DNA from: Antedon mediterranea
Taxonomy: Eukaryota; Echinodermata; Crinoidea; Comatulida; Antedonidae
Assembly (NCBI RefSeq): GCF_964355755.1
Contig: NC_092670.1
Span: 13,575,201-13,639,200 of the forward strand
Reading direction: 5' to 3'
Length of the DNA: 64,000 nucleotides
Part shown: piece after piece, positions 19,786-34,700 of the stretch
Numbering within the stretch: position 1 is the first letter of the stretch
Layout of the letters: each line of letters opens with the position of its first letter
Program-made: the position numbers and the translations under genes
Notes under the pieces: generated by a model
The model's input: the letters and a program-made list of their open reading frames with translations, nothing else
What the model was told of the DNA's origin: nothing
Database searches by the model: none

Positions 19786-22700
19786 CTAAACAGGAATACA
19801 ATAAGAACAAAAAGAAAAGTCATGGACATGTTTATTAAGTATTGATGATGATGAAAATCCTCAATGCAGACTTGAAGATGTATGGAGGAGTTGGTTGATT
19901 TTAGCATTATGCGATGATTACAATAACTAATTAGTTATTATTATGTAGCACTAGATCATTGCTTGTGGCAAATTTTAACTTGGTTCCCACTAGAGACGGA
20001 ACGCAAAGACGCAAGTGCAACGGAAGTAACTTCATCAATCATAGCGATGAATTATTTAAACGTTCGCTTGTCATTGGCCAACTGGATTGCATTGCGTTTA
20101 GGTCCATGCGTTGCATCTCTAGTGTGGGAACCATGGTTTATATATTACACTTTCCAATGACATGCTTCTTCACTAATGGTAACATCATGTTAATGCAGTC
20201 AATTTAGGCCCTCCCCACGACATCAGTTATACATTCATTAAACAAATTAATTGGTTTCTTGGTTAGGAAACACTAAAACTGATTAATACTACAAATTATT
20301 GCAAAATATAATGGATGGTAACATTGTTAAAAAGGATGGAAGGATAAAAAAACATCACCAATGGAATGCATGTAATAAACATATGAAAATTATATAAAGA
20401 ATTTTATATGAAAAATGTACAAAATGAAAACCAAACACATGTTAATAATCCGAAAACCAAAATTAAATGTATCGAAGTTTTTAAGATGAATGTAATAGGT
20501 AATTGTAATCAAAATAAAATGAAATGAGTAATAACTTAAAATAAAGATATTAGTAGGTATTTATCACCTGGTTACCGTATACCAAGAAAATGGATCATGT
20601 GATATTGTATTTTTAGGCGTGTTAAACGATGCGAGGGGAACGCGTCGCAAGAAAGTATCGGTAACTCCTTAGTAACGCATCATTTACCTCAGCGTTGAAG
20701 AAACAGAATATGCAGGCAACGAAGAACCCCTAGAAAAAAAAAATATATATATATTTATAGAACTAATCGTTATTACATTTCTATCACTGATATTATGATC
20801 TTTAAACATAATTGTCCCCTAAAAACATGGACAATGAAGGTTAATAAAATCAGACTTTGAATGGCCATTGTGTAGTTTAACAATTAGGCCTAATCACTTC
20901 CATAGAGAAAAACCCGGGGAAATAATATTTTCACAAACAAAAAGAATGGCAATTAATGTTGAAATCGGAAAATTTCCTGTGAAAAGAATAAGGAAACATG
21001 TTGATATATAAAGATTGCAGTGCTACGGTTGTAGTTTGGAAATGTTAACCTTTTCTACGCTTCGATCAATATGACTCGATGGTATACAACAAACTTTATA
21101 TGTTAATTTTCGCTGTTGGGTATCAAAATTGTCCTCTTAAAAGTAAGTATGCGTAAAGTAAAAATATTAGCTCGTTACTTGGAATGATAAGCAGATCGCC
21201 ATGAAATAAGCGTAAAAATCGTCAGATAATACACGCATCGGAACGATAATGTAGTGTAAACCAAGCAGAGGTACCAGAATCAATGTTGCACGTGCAGCTC
21301 TCCTGTTGATGTAAAAACAACAATGTTTTAGGTCAATTGTTATTTATAACAAAATCATCATAGTAGAATAAATATTATTAGATGAAAAGATGTATAAAAT
21401 GTCTGACACATAACTAACCGTTATTAAACATTAATTCAACCAACTGGTAGTTTAAAAATTTAGCGCCCTCTGTAGGGCGCTAAATTATTTACTTAATCAT
21501 TATTTTACTTAACGAGATGTTGACATGGCGGGTTTTACGAAAGAGCGATAGTGGGCGTATGACTCAAAATAATAATGTAAGCGATACAAGATAGCATGTC
21601 CCAAGTGGGGGAGCATTTTTTACCTGTAGCTAGAGTTGGCACTGGTGTGTGTACTCTGGAGCTTAGATATAAGCACTCTTAGAATGTTCAAAAGCATTAG
21701 GAAGTTTATCTAAATACAAATAAATAAAAAAGTAAATAATAAATATGTATCTTTGTTATACATCATCAACGCTCTCTTTTTTTGGTTTGTACTCTATCTT
21801 CTCCTAAAACATTACACCGGCACTCACACGTTGTGTTTGAAACCAATATTTGATTTTCTGTAATGTTTAAGCTATTTTTTCACAAAAATAAAAGTTTGTA
21901 AAGGTCCATCAATGATTGGGAATGTTTTAAACGTTGGCACACTATTGAAGGACACTTGTTTTTTTCCAGCTATGAATATACATTCATAGTGTTACTCTAT
22001 CTGTATATTGCTGTCACTTTTCAATCAATAAATCAATCAATTATATTTTTAATATTTAAAAAAGAAGACTTTAAAGAATATATAAAAGTTAGATGACATA
22101 ATGTCATTCCCAACGCAATTGGTAGGCCTATAATATGAATGAGTTGAGAGTTAAGAAGTCAACTTGGTGAGGCCTTCACATTGCGGGTTGAAAATGCAAC
22201 ATGCTGATGATGTTGTTGATAATAATGGTGACTACAGTATATACTATATACGTTGTAATATAAAATAATATAGTATTGTTGGAAAATAAGGTTAATGTTT
22301 AAGTCGTGCTTGCAAACTTAATTGGGAGCTTTCGTAACAAGAGCTCCCTAATAATAAGCATACTTACTACGAGGACGGCAATTATTGGTGCGGCAGTAAT
22401 CCATTCAAGTGGTGAGTCATTAAGCCAACATACGTCACTAAATATGAATAAGGATATTATTAGTATTATAACATAGCACGACGATACAACATACACTAAC
22501 ATTGTTAATAATTCAGGTTGCTTATGATTAGGATATAACCGTACCATGTGTTCAGCTCTCTACTACAGAATTAACTTTGTTTAAAGACAATTTCTAAGAT
22601 TCAAACTTGTAAAAACAATCTTACATAATATGATAATCAATTTTACATTTTTTAAATTATTTTTTTAGCCATTTCTATCTTGTTCTTTTTATTTTGAACG

Positions 22701-25700
22701 CTTTTTGTATACCCCATTTATGTTTTTTTTTTATTGTATTGTTGTATCGTGTGGACGTGTCTGATATATAACACACATACACAACCAAAACAACCGGTAC
22801 CGCTTCATCCGTATTAATACTGCTTTATTCGTTAACATAACAATATATTGACAGTGATATGGTACTTAGTGTGTGAAACGGATAAAGTAGTAGGTCTACC
22901 GTTAACCATGATAATGAATAATATACAAATGTATATGAGTGTAGGGATGGTACAAATAATAGCACGAGGTGAATGATGAAAGGTTATTTAAACGAGGAGA
23001 AGCCGAGTTGAGATATAACTTTTAATCATTCACCAAATGTCATTATTTGTACCATTACACGAATATAAAACATTCATTATTTGTTTTATATAACATCTAA
23101 ATAGATTTCTGTCATTTGAATCAAATAAAAGGTAGGCCGAGCCTAGGGCCTACATTTGATTCACATCGATTAAAACAGTAACATTGGTTTTTAATAATAT
23201 ATTAAATATTATATTTATATAGATTTTATAAAAACACCTACTGTAGTGTTAATTGTGTCAACAAAAGAACAAACAATCCAAGGCTTAGCAAGGCTAAAAC
23301 GCCTAGGCCTACCCTAATACTAACATACAGGCAACTGGAATTCATCTAGGTTAATTATGTTTTTACAATGATTCCACGTCTTGAAATGTTTCCATTAAAT
23401 TAATAAAAAATCCTCCAAAACGATCTGAAGCTAATTTAAATGCGTTTTTAATCTAAATTAGTACAATATATCTTTCCAAAAATGTACTTCTATCGCGCAA
23501 AACAAGTCAGAACATTCAATTCAAAGTACAAAATAGGTGGCGCCGTTGTATTCCAAAAGAAAGAGTATAAAAAGTACGAAAAAAGCACTATTAAACGATC
23601 CCTTAACAGTGCGTACTATTGTACGCCATGTTACCAACAATCGTCCAATTAAATGACAGGAATTTATTTAGGTGTTGTATAGTACGTAGGTATTACATAT
23701 GTTACCTTTGAAAGTTGTTTACAGTATCAGTTACATAAGCATTTAAAGTGATATACATGTATGTCTTAAATGTTCAAATGATCAATCGATCGGATAAGAT
23801 AATCCGCAGGATTATATCCATATAACGAGGATATAAATGACACAAACAACATTTAAATGTGACGATTAGCGTTTACTGGAAAGTTGTCACATGCTATTCG
23901 AATATCATATACATAATCATTTATTTTAAGCTGCCCTGGATTAGGTAACCAAAATAATATATGATACAATTGATCTCAATCAATGAGTCTTTGAATTATA
24001 TCTGTCCGTTTACTGACACCGTTCAGGGTCAATGGCTTACACATGTGATGTAATAATACGTAATGATTGCACAAATGTATATAAGTGCTACTTACTTTTC
24101 ATTAGTAAGAAGCGACTTGCATATCGCACTGATTATTATAAACAGCAATGGTATAACTGCAAATAGAAATACATATTACAGTATCACTGTATCTTTTAAC
24201 TAACGATAATCGATTGATTTTAATAATAAGTAAGGATGAGGTGAATCATTTTTTTCTAAGTATACAAACTTATAAAGTACATGTTTACATTTCTGTCAAC
24301 TGTGTAGTTCTCGTCACAAACAACATAATCTATCAATGTTGGCTAAATCATGGACCTCTATTTCACGTTTTAAAATATTATTATAGATTCCCATATAACA
24401 TGGTGTGAATTATGTGTTGAGTACGAGTTATAACAAGGCAATCTAACAACATGATTCGGAGCTCCGGAGATCAAAGGGTTTATCTGTGACTGCGACACGA
24501 TATTTCCCGCCAATTATCAGACACCGCACGCCCAGGAGAATATGTACAGTAAGCCTATTATTAATATTTGTTGCAGATAGACATAAGATCAAAGAACTGT
24601 ACGAGTTACAATATTGACAAGGCGAGCTCAGTGTCTTGATTGCCTTGGTTATAATGATGTTGAACGAAGCAGAGTCATTTGATAAAGGAGTTATGGAATA
24701 TTTTATTAATATCGATATGCTGATATTTTTTTTGGAATTGCTGTCTTAAAACTATTCTCTGTCCTTACCCCATCCGACAACATAGTACCACAAGAGTGTA
24801 TTCTGGGTTGACATAACTGCTACCACGACGACTAAATGAAGATAAATGCCTTCACATAGCATCCAGAAGTAGCCACACACTTGGAAGTATAGCCAGAGCA
24901 TTAACATGAACTTGCATTCTAACTATCGAAGTAAAATAATAAAAACATCGATATTATTTAATTTCTTAACACACTTTTATTGTATCCTTGTCATTTGATT
25001 GGTTGATTTAGTATCACGTGTCGTGTATTATGTGTATACATCCTCGTTCACCAGCTCTTCTGTGCGAGACGCGCCAGGCTTGTGAACATAGTGCGATGTA
25101 AAACCAATCTGTCTAGTGCTCTACCATACGGCCAAATCCCATAACCGCAATCTTAATAGGCCTAGCTTTCAATATTCGGTTCAAGATTAATTGAAAGTAA
25201 GTTTACTGAAATAAAGATATATCTAAATGTTCCTGTACATTCGTAAAAAAAAAACAGATTGATGTTTAAATAATTTACAATAATAATTAACATTTTCAAT
25301 CATTATTTAAAATTTGTAATCATATCGAATACTTTTATGAACTATACTTACTCCGTTTCTAGTCAAAACCTCTTTATTTCCCAAGAAGGCTCCCAGCAAT
25401 ATTAAATAAATAATACCATGCAGAATGAAGGCTAAAAAAAGATTCTTGTGCATTGTTACTCGAGGGCATGCGAGGCTCCTGAAAGTAATCAAAATAATGA
25501 TGTTATATACTGCCCTCTATTTCTTATTCAAAATGTACGTTCCTCATTGAAAACGTGCTAATTATTAAAACACCTTCGGATACATTAAATTATATCAGAC
25601 GACAGCGTTAAAAGAATAAGAAACATTCAATGATAGTTTAGAACCTGGAATTAAAAACCAACTGTTTAAATAACACTAAAATTCCAATGTGGAGTTAATT

Positions 25701-28700
25701 TGAAGAGAACGTCATTAAAATGATTATGACCGGCAGATAAATTCCCCTTTACCATTTTTTTGTTGTTGTATGAAATCTTCCTGCAACTATATATTGACAG
25801 AAGACCCATCAATGTTTATATCATGCTCAATAATTCTCTTAAAGTTTTGCAACCTTTCCAAAATACTTTTCAATCATAAAATTTGATGGGCTTAATACAT
25901 TGTATGTTTGTGTTTAATATTTTAAGCCACATAGTCTGCTTGACGCTGTAATAATTAGAAGCAGTGAAGAAACGTTGAGCCCGTAGACAAACCTCTAGCA
26001 ATATTGTCCAGTAATTAGTATTGAAAAATCAACAATACGACTTAAAAAAGGTGAATGTAACACACATACGTCTAATGCGTTTTTTGATTGTGATGTATAC
26101 GTTTTACAGTAATATGACAAGTAAAGTGTGAGGTTTAGGGTGACAATACGGAGCACAAGCCGATATTAGTAGGATAATGAATGAGTTTGGAACAGTAACG
26201 ATTATGTGTTAAATAATGAACAAGAAATAAGATTAGCAATTTATGTAGTACTGTAATTGATTGATTCATTGGCGACGCGACCATTCGTTTAAACGATGCG
26301 CCATATAGACAACGCAGCTTCTATCGATTATTATTATAACAACAGTCATTCTGCGCATTATCATTATGTTTCTGAACATGGGTGTAATGGCTGTTTTACT
26401 TTATAGCTGCGTATAGTCGTCTGGCGCGCGGTGGCAACGAAAGGTCGCTATCGTCAGTACAGCCAGCACAAGAGAATTGATCTCAATATAATAATGACAG
26501 ACATGTATGCAAAAGGAACTCATGTTATAATGTTTACAAGAAAGCGCCCCCAATATTTCTACTCTATGTATGAGCGAGGCATTAAATGCCGCAAATGTGC
26601 CGTATAATCATGAATCTTATAGTTAAACTATTATATCTTGCCAATGGAATTAGTAGAGACACTTACTTGAAATAGCAGAATATGAATAAAGCTATACAGC
26701 ACGACAATACAGATAAGCTATATCCAACGTAGTAGACATATATATATCCCTTTAGTGGAGGCTGTGAAATGTGTATAAAAACAATTCATTAGCAAAAAAA
26801 AAATAGAAAGCAAACATGAGCGCCAACACTGATAACTTAACAAAATCATCCGATATAAATAAAATTGTATTTTAAACATTTAGGAAATGTTTCTGGTGAT
26901 TCAAATCAATAGTACTTATGAATACTGGTATTTTTTTGGTAGAAAAATATAGACATGATTAAATACTAACATTATGCTTACCTGCACCCATGAATTTATA
27001 TTATGGTACGTTAGCAAATGACAAACCACTCGAGAAAATCTAGAAACTGGTTTTTTTTTTGCATTATAAACATTAAAAGCAAAAATGGAAAATCTGAGGG
27101 AATTAAAATGTATAGGCCTAACGGTTAATTTCAAATGGTTTTAAAGTGGGCTATAACTATAAAGGCCAATTGACACAGACAAGCGGTAACGGTAAATGCA
27201 CATAGAGAATTTTCCGAAGCATATAGGAAAATAGTTTTGTGTCACTTAGCAGACAGGTATCTATATATAAATTTACGTAAGGGCAAAATTCGGTAAATCG
27301 CGCCTTACTTCTAGAATGTTTACTCGATGGTATATAAAGTTGGTTCGTACTTTCGATACTGATTTTAACCACCTGATGTAACCCTGTTTACTAATTAAAT
27401 GGAGTTCGATAATTAGTTATTGACAATTAAAACGAATTTAGGTTCAAAGATTTTCCCCAAATAGGGGTGTTTTCCGATCGTGGTATACACTGTCCAATGC
27501 ATGTCTATCTTGAAAAATACCCGCATACAATAATACGAGGATGCTTCGCATTTTCCTATCTCCTCCTACGATAATTGTTTTTAATGGCTGAAAACCGGTT
27601 GAAAAGCTCGAGTACAGCATCATAATGTTGAAGACAGACCTATTTTCTTAAAAACATACTATTTTGATAGATTTAATATACATTTAAACAAATGTATTGA
27701 TTTCCGATGAATGGAACATTTCAATAATAACTCTTTGCTTTAACGCAAGTACCACCAGCTGTAGGTAAATTTATTGGCCCTTGGGGAATTAACCTAAAAC
27801 CTATATATAGATATAGTATTGCAATACTTGGACATTACTGTAAATAAAATACGTATTAACATTGTGGTCGCCATTGAATTTACCGTGAGTGTGGGTACTG
27901 TTAGATGTATAACACAATCATGTACAAATAAACGTATTACTGTGAGTGTGAGTAGGCCCTACTGTTATATAGAACGTACAATATACAAATAAACTGTAGT
28001 ACTGACAGTTGCTTCTCAACGTTTGTATTAATTTACAAAGAATATAAACGCTGTAGTGGTACGTGTATCGTTACATGTACTATGCTATTTCAATCGACTA
28101 TGACAGTGACAGTTTTAACAAAGTATTAAATCGCAAATGTGTTACTGTATCAAGTGGTATATTATTTATAGGCCTGTGAGTAGGCCATACTGTTATATAA
28201 AACGTACAATATACAAATAAACTGTACTACTGACAGTTGCTTCTCAACGTTTGTATTAAATAATAATTACAAAGAATATAAACGTTGTAGTGGTACGTGT
28301 ATCGTTACATGTACATGCTATTTCAATGGACTATAACAGTGACAGTTTTAACAAAGTATTAAATCGCAAATGTGTTACTCTATCAAGTGATATATTATTG
28401 ATAGGCATATAAAATATGAAAAACATATTTCGTAACTGAGTAGATAAAGAATATATTTAAAAATTGTTCTTCTTTGCACCCATATCCTCTTCCCCATCCC
28501 TCAACCCTATAAAACATGAAAAACATATTTCGTAACTGAGAAGATAAAGAATATATTTAAAAGTTGTTCTTCTTTGCACCCATATCCTCTTCCCCATCCC
28601 TCAACCCTAAACACAAATTAAGTTTTCAAATAAAAAATTTGGACTAATTTTGTGACAAGTTTCTCTTTCGGAAGTAATTCCCAGGGTGCTAATTTTAGTT

Positions 28701-31700
28701 GACTTCATAAATCATCGTGTCTATTTTATTCGTTTCTGTAAACGACAATAACTATTAAAGTCCCGCAGTAGGCCTATGTACATTTAAAAAAAAACCTAAT
28801 TTTTTTTTTAAGCTGAAATTACTGTGTATCCGAGAACCATCTGTGGGCACGACCTAGATGGTACGCGAGCGAAGCGAGCGTACCATCTAGTCTATATATA
28901 CATTTACGTAAGGGCAAAATTCGATAAATCGCGGTTTATTTCTAGAATTTTTACTCGATGGTATATAAAGTTGGTTCGTACTTTCGGTACTGATTTTAAC
29001 AACCTGATGTAACCCTGTTTACTAATTAAATTGAGTTAGATAATTAGTTATTGACGATTAAAACGAATTTAGGTTCAACGATTTGCCCCAAATAGGGGTG
29101 TTTTCCGATCGTGGTATACACTGTCTAATGGATGTCCAACTTGAAAAATACCCGCACACAATAATACTAGGACGCTTCGCATTTTCCTATCTCCTCCTAC
29201 GATAATTGTTTTTAATAGCTGAAAACCGGTTGAACTGCCCGAGTACAGCATCATAATGTTGAAGACAGGCCGATTTTCTTAAAAAAATACTATTTTGATA
29301 GATTTAATTTACGTTTTTACAAATGTATTGATTTGCGATGAATGGAACATTCCAATCTCTCAGTCTGCCAGTTTGGTTTAACACAAGTAGGTAAATTTAT
29401 GAGCCCTTGGAGAATAAACTTTCAATACTTTGACAATACAGTACTGCAAATACCTATTAACCATTTTTGGTCGTCATTTGAATCGAACATTTCTTACTGT
29501 GAATACTGTTAGATGTAAACAAGAATATTTCTTACAAAAAAACGCTGCTCGCTTATTGTTATTGCTAAGTTCAAGTCTGGGGGTCACTTCATCACGCCTA
29601 GATACTTCAAGCATGGAGGTATCCGTGCTTCAAGTATCCTATTACAAACAAAAACTTCAATGGACTGTTTTGATAATAATTCAATGATTATCTGACAGCG
29701 AATTATAGTAATATCATGGGACTCATAAATACCAGAAATGCTTAAGGATTTGTCGTTAGACTCTTTTCCCAGCCGTTTTTTGGATTCAACAGGTGGTACC
29801 ATAAATTATAGTGGAGTTTCCATTTTAACAAAAATGTCAAAGTGTAGTACTATAAAGCTGCTTGATTTCATCTAATGAATGAGTCATCTCATGTGACGTA
29901 GCGGGCTAGAGCAGCAGCGTGAAAAATATATACAAACATTTCTTACTGTGAATACTGTTAGATGTAAAAAAATATATACAAATAAACTTTATTACTGTGA
30001 TTATGGGTAGGCTCTACTGTTAGATATATAAACACGTAATATACAAATAAACTTTATTACTTCTCAACGTTTGCATTAATTAATAATTACAAAAAATATA
30101 AACGTCGTAGTGGTGTATCGTTACATGTACTTTACTATTTCAATCGACTATGACAGTGACAGTTTTAACAAAGTATTAAATCGCAAATGTTTTACTATAT
30201 TTAGTCACCGTTAGTGGTATATTATTTATAGGCCTATAAAAAATGAAAACAATATTTCGTTACTGACGTGGATAAAGAATATATTTAAAAATTGTTCCTC
30301 TTTGTACCTATCCTCTTTCCCATCCCTTAACCCTAATTGGGTTTCTTAAAATGAATAAACAATTTTGACTCATTTGTGGTAAGTTTCTCTTTCGGAAGTA
30401 ATTCCCAGGGTGCTAATTTTGGTTGACTACATAAATCATTGTGTCTACTTATTCGTTTCTGTAAACGGCAATGTATTATAGTCCTGCGGTACGTGCATTT
30501 AAAATCGCCAGATTGTTTACCCTGAAATTACTGTGTATTCGAGAACCATCTGTGGGCACGACCTAGGGCGCGTTTATACAACACGCTATTACACGCATAT
30601 TCTACACGCCTACGACAAGTGTGTTGTATAACAACAAAGAGATTCCGTGTAATGAGATTTTAATTGCAAAAAAGGCTACTTGGCTGAATCCTAAAATTTG
30701 GTGGATTCCCGGTCGCCGTTACCGTGTTGGAAGTGTCCTCAGGGTATATTTTGACCTCTCGTTAAAACAGGTCGTAATATCAATCATGTCATGCGACATT
30801 GCTAACAAGATTGGGCCCATTTATTGCTGCTTCGCTGCCAGCAATCATCCTCCTACCACGTCTTACGCCTAGCCTAGTGGGGCCAACTCGTAGTGGTAGT
30901 AGGCATCTATCGTTTCCCACTCCAAACAGAATAAAAAAAATAACATCGCAAAAATGGCATCTTCTTCCATAGTGTATAGATGAAACAATGAAACCCTTAA
31001 AATAACTTTTATTAATTTAAATGAACCGAGAACAAAATAAACAACAATGCAAACGTGAACGAATACAATAGGCCTATAATGAAAATGGTAAAAACCGCGC
31101 GAATCGACAGCGAGGAGGCGACGATGATTGTTGACAACTCAGCCAATTCAAGCGCGATCAACGATTTGACCTTTTATCCTAGCATGCACTGCGTGTTGAT
31201 GAAACTTCCGGTATAACACGGTATCGTGATTTCTAGTATAACAGCAAACGTTAAGGTGGGTTGACCTCGGTCCGAACAACACGCTAAAAATTAAAGCCGT
31301 GTTCAAATTTAGGGTGTTGTATAAACACGACCATAGATGGTACGCGAGCGAAGCGAGCGTACCATCTAGTAATTGTAATTCCTGATAGAGGGTGTTTCAT
31401 TTGCCAAGTCATGCATAACATATCTCTGGAGGGGCTTTATTAGCGGCGGCGCATGTGGTTTAATCCTCTCCTTTGTTTTAATTAAGACTAAACCTACGTC
31501 CTGCGTCAAAACTCAATTTCTCTCCAACCATCCCATTCTTCCCCCGTTTTGCTTTGGCTGGGCGCTGACACCCAGACTCATGTCTTATCTACAGCCAATT
31601 TCATATTTTATTGTATTTTAATCAGACTCAACATGGACTCAAGTAGATTTATAGATGTATATATTTGATGCTTAAGTCAAATTTGTTAACCTAATATTAA

Positions 31701-34700
31701 GTACTGTTTAGTAAGTAGAGTTTAATACTTTGATTTATACTTTGTTTAAATATTCTGATTACTGATATCCGTTATGCAGTATTTGATTTATGGTTTCAGA
31801 TGACATAACGTATAGGGCGTAACCCATTTTATTGTAATAGAATTAAGTTTTATACTAAAGTGATATGTCATCTATGTTTTACCAATATACACGTTTTAAT
31901 ATTCGTCATTTTAATAAATGACATTTCCATCCAATGATGGTTTATCTGTGTTTGTTTGTTGTCCTGTCCGGTTGCTAGCGTAACACAAATAGTGTTATTC
32001 CTTTTGACCACTTACACACAATGCGAATCGGGTGGGCGGTTCCCGCTCAGGATAGATACAGATTCTACGTGGGACGGTTTTCCGGTTACCGTTACCGTTC
32101 TTCTGAGTAAATGGCAGAAACATGTATAACAATATGTTGTTGAAGGTACATGCTACAACTTGATACTTATTTAAATGGAAGTGTGCTCTGTTCAGATAAT
32201 TTGTGGAAATGTCACTTACCGGTACATGATAATAGCAATCGGTGTAATCGGTCCACGTTAAATTGGTTTCTGGATTAATGTACCAAGTTCCGTCAGCATT
32301 GCACATTTTGACAGTGTTTCCTTTAGTAAATAGTAATAAGAACTTTTTTAACGAAAATAAGTATAATAATTAGACATGATGATAATTTATGCGAGTTTTG
32401 CGTCAGGGAGCTTTGCCCTGTCTGACGTAATCACACCATTGATTAGGGCACCATAATGAAGTTCAGAACAAATAAAGTAGGCCTTTCTTATTCTCAATTT
32501 GTTTTAGCTAAAAACATATATGTTGAAAATTAAGAATGAAATGCCGCTTTCTGATGACCACATAATAGTTACATATGCGACTGAATGATGTAGTTTGTTT
32601 TTTAATAGAAAGACACGCTTCTGAAATGTCGTTTAAACATAGAGCTTTATGATATAACAAATAAATAATACTTACGTTCTTCATGTGAACGCGGTATATA
32701 AGAAGGACATTTCTGGCTTGCTTCCGTTGCAGTCTCCGTATAATTCCAACATTTCCAACCATCAAATGTGATAGGGCAGTATCGATTATCTAGAACATAT
32801 ATTGTTAAATTATCATTAATTTTATCCAAAAGGAAAAAGATACAGAATGAAAACAGATGAAAAGAGAACCGTACATATAAACTTGTACGTGGTTGATTAT
32901 CTAAAACTTAATTAGGGCCTAAATTGTAAAAACTGTAATAAATATACAACAAATATATAACAAATATATAACATTGTTAAATTATGAAGAAGGTTGCAGT
33001 AGCTGGCAATTATTATATTAATTAAATTCAACTTATATAATTTTGTAAATACATTAATGGAAGTTGCATTCTTAATTTATATATTAAATTATGTCAAACA
33101 CCCGATATTAGGCAGGAAAACAATGTCGGGCATTGGCCTATTCGACCACTTTAAAGCAATATAGGTTACACATCGGATAGTAAAGTATAAAATGAGAAAA
33201 CATGAGTTGGTTTTGAAATGTGTAAACAATAAAGGCGTTTAGTTTGTATTGATAATTATAATGACAATTTGGAAAGTAGATAGGCCTAACTGAAGTATCG
33301 AGGACACTGCATGTTCCTCAAAATTACACGCGAGACTTGAATTACTTTACATCAGCTTCATGTACAGTGAACTTTGAAAACGGGATTTAACGATATTTTA
33401 TACGATTTAGGAGAGTTTAGGTCACTTATTGATGACGGTACTGGATAAACAAATCACATGTCCAGCTCATTTACAGAATTCCAATCTATTATATTCTGTC
33501 TTAACGAGATTTTACCAAAGAGATTTTCTTCGCTATCACCAAATTAATACACAGTCAAACGCACACATTTTCCCAACCTAGGTTGGCTTATTCTCTAACG
33601 ACCCTTCTCTATTGATTTTTGCTCATATAGTGCAAATCTATGGCCATTTATGCTTCTAAACTACTAATAAAATTGGAAATAAAAGGACGATTAGCCAAAT
33701 GTGTTGATAAGCGTACAACGAAAGGATTAACTAAAATCAAAATCTGACATGCTTTTGTAAAAATAGACTGACATTGAAAAGCGCTACTGCAGGAGATAGG
33801 CATTTCAATGTTAAAATGTTGAGACGTGGGGTTTTTCTATTAATACAACATTTACGTGAATATAACGCGTAGGCCAACAATAGTATTATTTTATTTTTAT
33901 AAATCATTATTTCGCGAAAAATTAGAAGCAGCTTATTCTGGAGCCTACCTACGACCGCATTAAAATACAGTACATTTAAATAGGTTAAAGGTGAACTGAA
34001 ACCCTGTCTAGCATTCCGATTTTTCTAAAAGAAATATGACATTTAGTGCACTTAACCTGATTTTTCTTCAGGAATTCTTTCTAAAGTTAAAAATTATTCT
34101 AAATAAAATAATCAGACTTTGTTTTTTTTTCGCGTTGGCAGTCATAAGTCGCATCCATAGGCCTCGTTGTTATGGCAATGTAAATAGTTCTTAATTAGAT
34201 AAACTAGGCAATTGTTACACGGCTGCGATGCATCTATTATCTGTTTCTATATTGAAGGGATGCAACAAGAACCAGTGGTCTATTGGGTACAATCTATTAT
34301 ATATATGGCCTAAAATAGTTGATGTGCATTTGTTCCGGAAGGAAGACAATCATTGCTTTACATGGATTATGATTTAAATTATGAATTAATCCTTTTGAAT
34401 TCTTTCATCGACTACTTTACTCTTTAGGGACATCCTAATTAGTCTATTATTCTACTTGCATACGACGGATTTATTTCGCCTATTTTACTCTGATAGGCCT
34501 AATGGTATATAATATTGGTAGAGAATAAAATTATATCAGAAAACAAATAACCGAGGATCGGATAAACTATTTTTCCTAATAATACGTAAATAAAAAAGTA
34601 AATAACGAAATTCATGTTTGTTTACGTTAGACAATTTTAGAAGTACATTTACAGAATTGTACACATTTTTTATAAAACATTATCATTATATAAAAGTTAT

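Larger units (their letters stand above)
27260..28890 (+). mobile_element. Helitron-like unit, copy A (intact)
   Basis: Starts A|TCTATATATA and ends CTAG. The last 36 bp form a palindromic hairpin: TAGATGGTACGC, spacer GAGCGAAGCGA, GCGTACCATCTA. TC at the start, CTRR at the end and a terminal hairpin are Helitron hallmarks, although here the stem runs into the CTAG instead of stopping about 10 bp before it. The unit holds a 228-bp direct duplication (27948-28404) and a 101-bp one (28408-28609). No Rep/helicase coding, so it is non-autonomous if this is right. It lies in GPCR intron 3. Confidence 0.5.
28891..31369 (+). mobile_element. Helitron-like unit, copy B (with two insertions)
   Basis: Follows copy A directly (CTAG|TCTATATATA) and repeats its full length, ending in the same 36-bp hairpin and CTAG, then host T. 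It is longer by two extra segments: 29519-29968 (flanked by a direct repeat of about 33 bp) and the TA-flanked MITE 30566-31333. Divergence from copy A is modest, with scattered substitutions. Confidence 0.55.

Noticed and set aside
21457-21486. CTCF site or small-RNA hairpin
   Set aside because: Only half of the CTCF consensus is present, and a 13-bp stem with a 4-nt loop is too short for a miRNA precursor.
27260-31369. LTR retrotransposon
   Set aside because: The repeated unit starts TC, ends CTAG and abuts its copy directly; no TG...CA ends, primer-binding site, polypurine tract or gag-pol frame.
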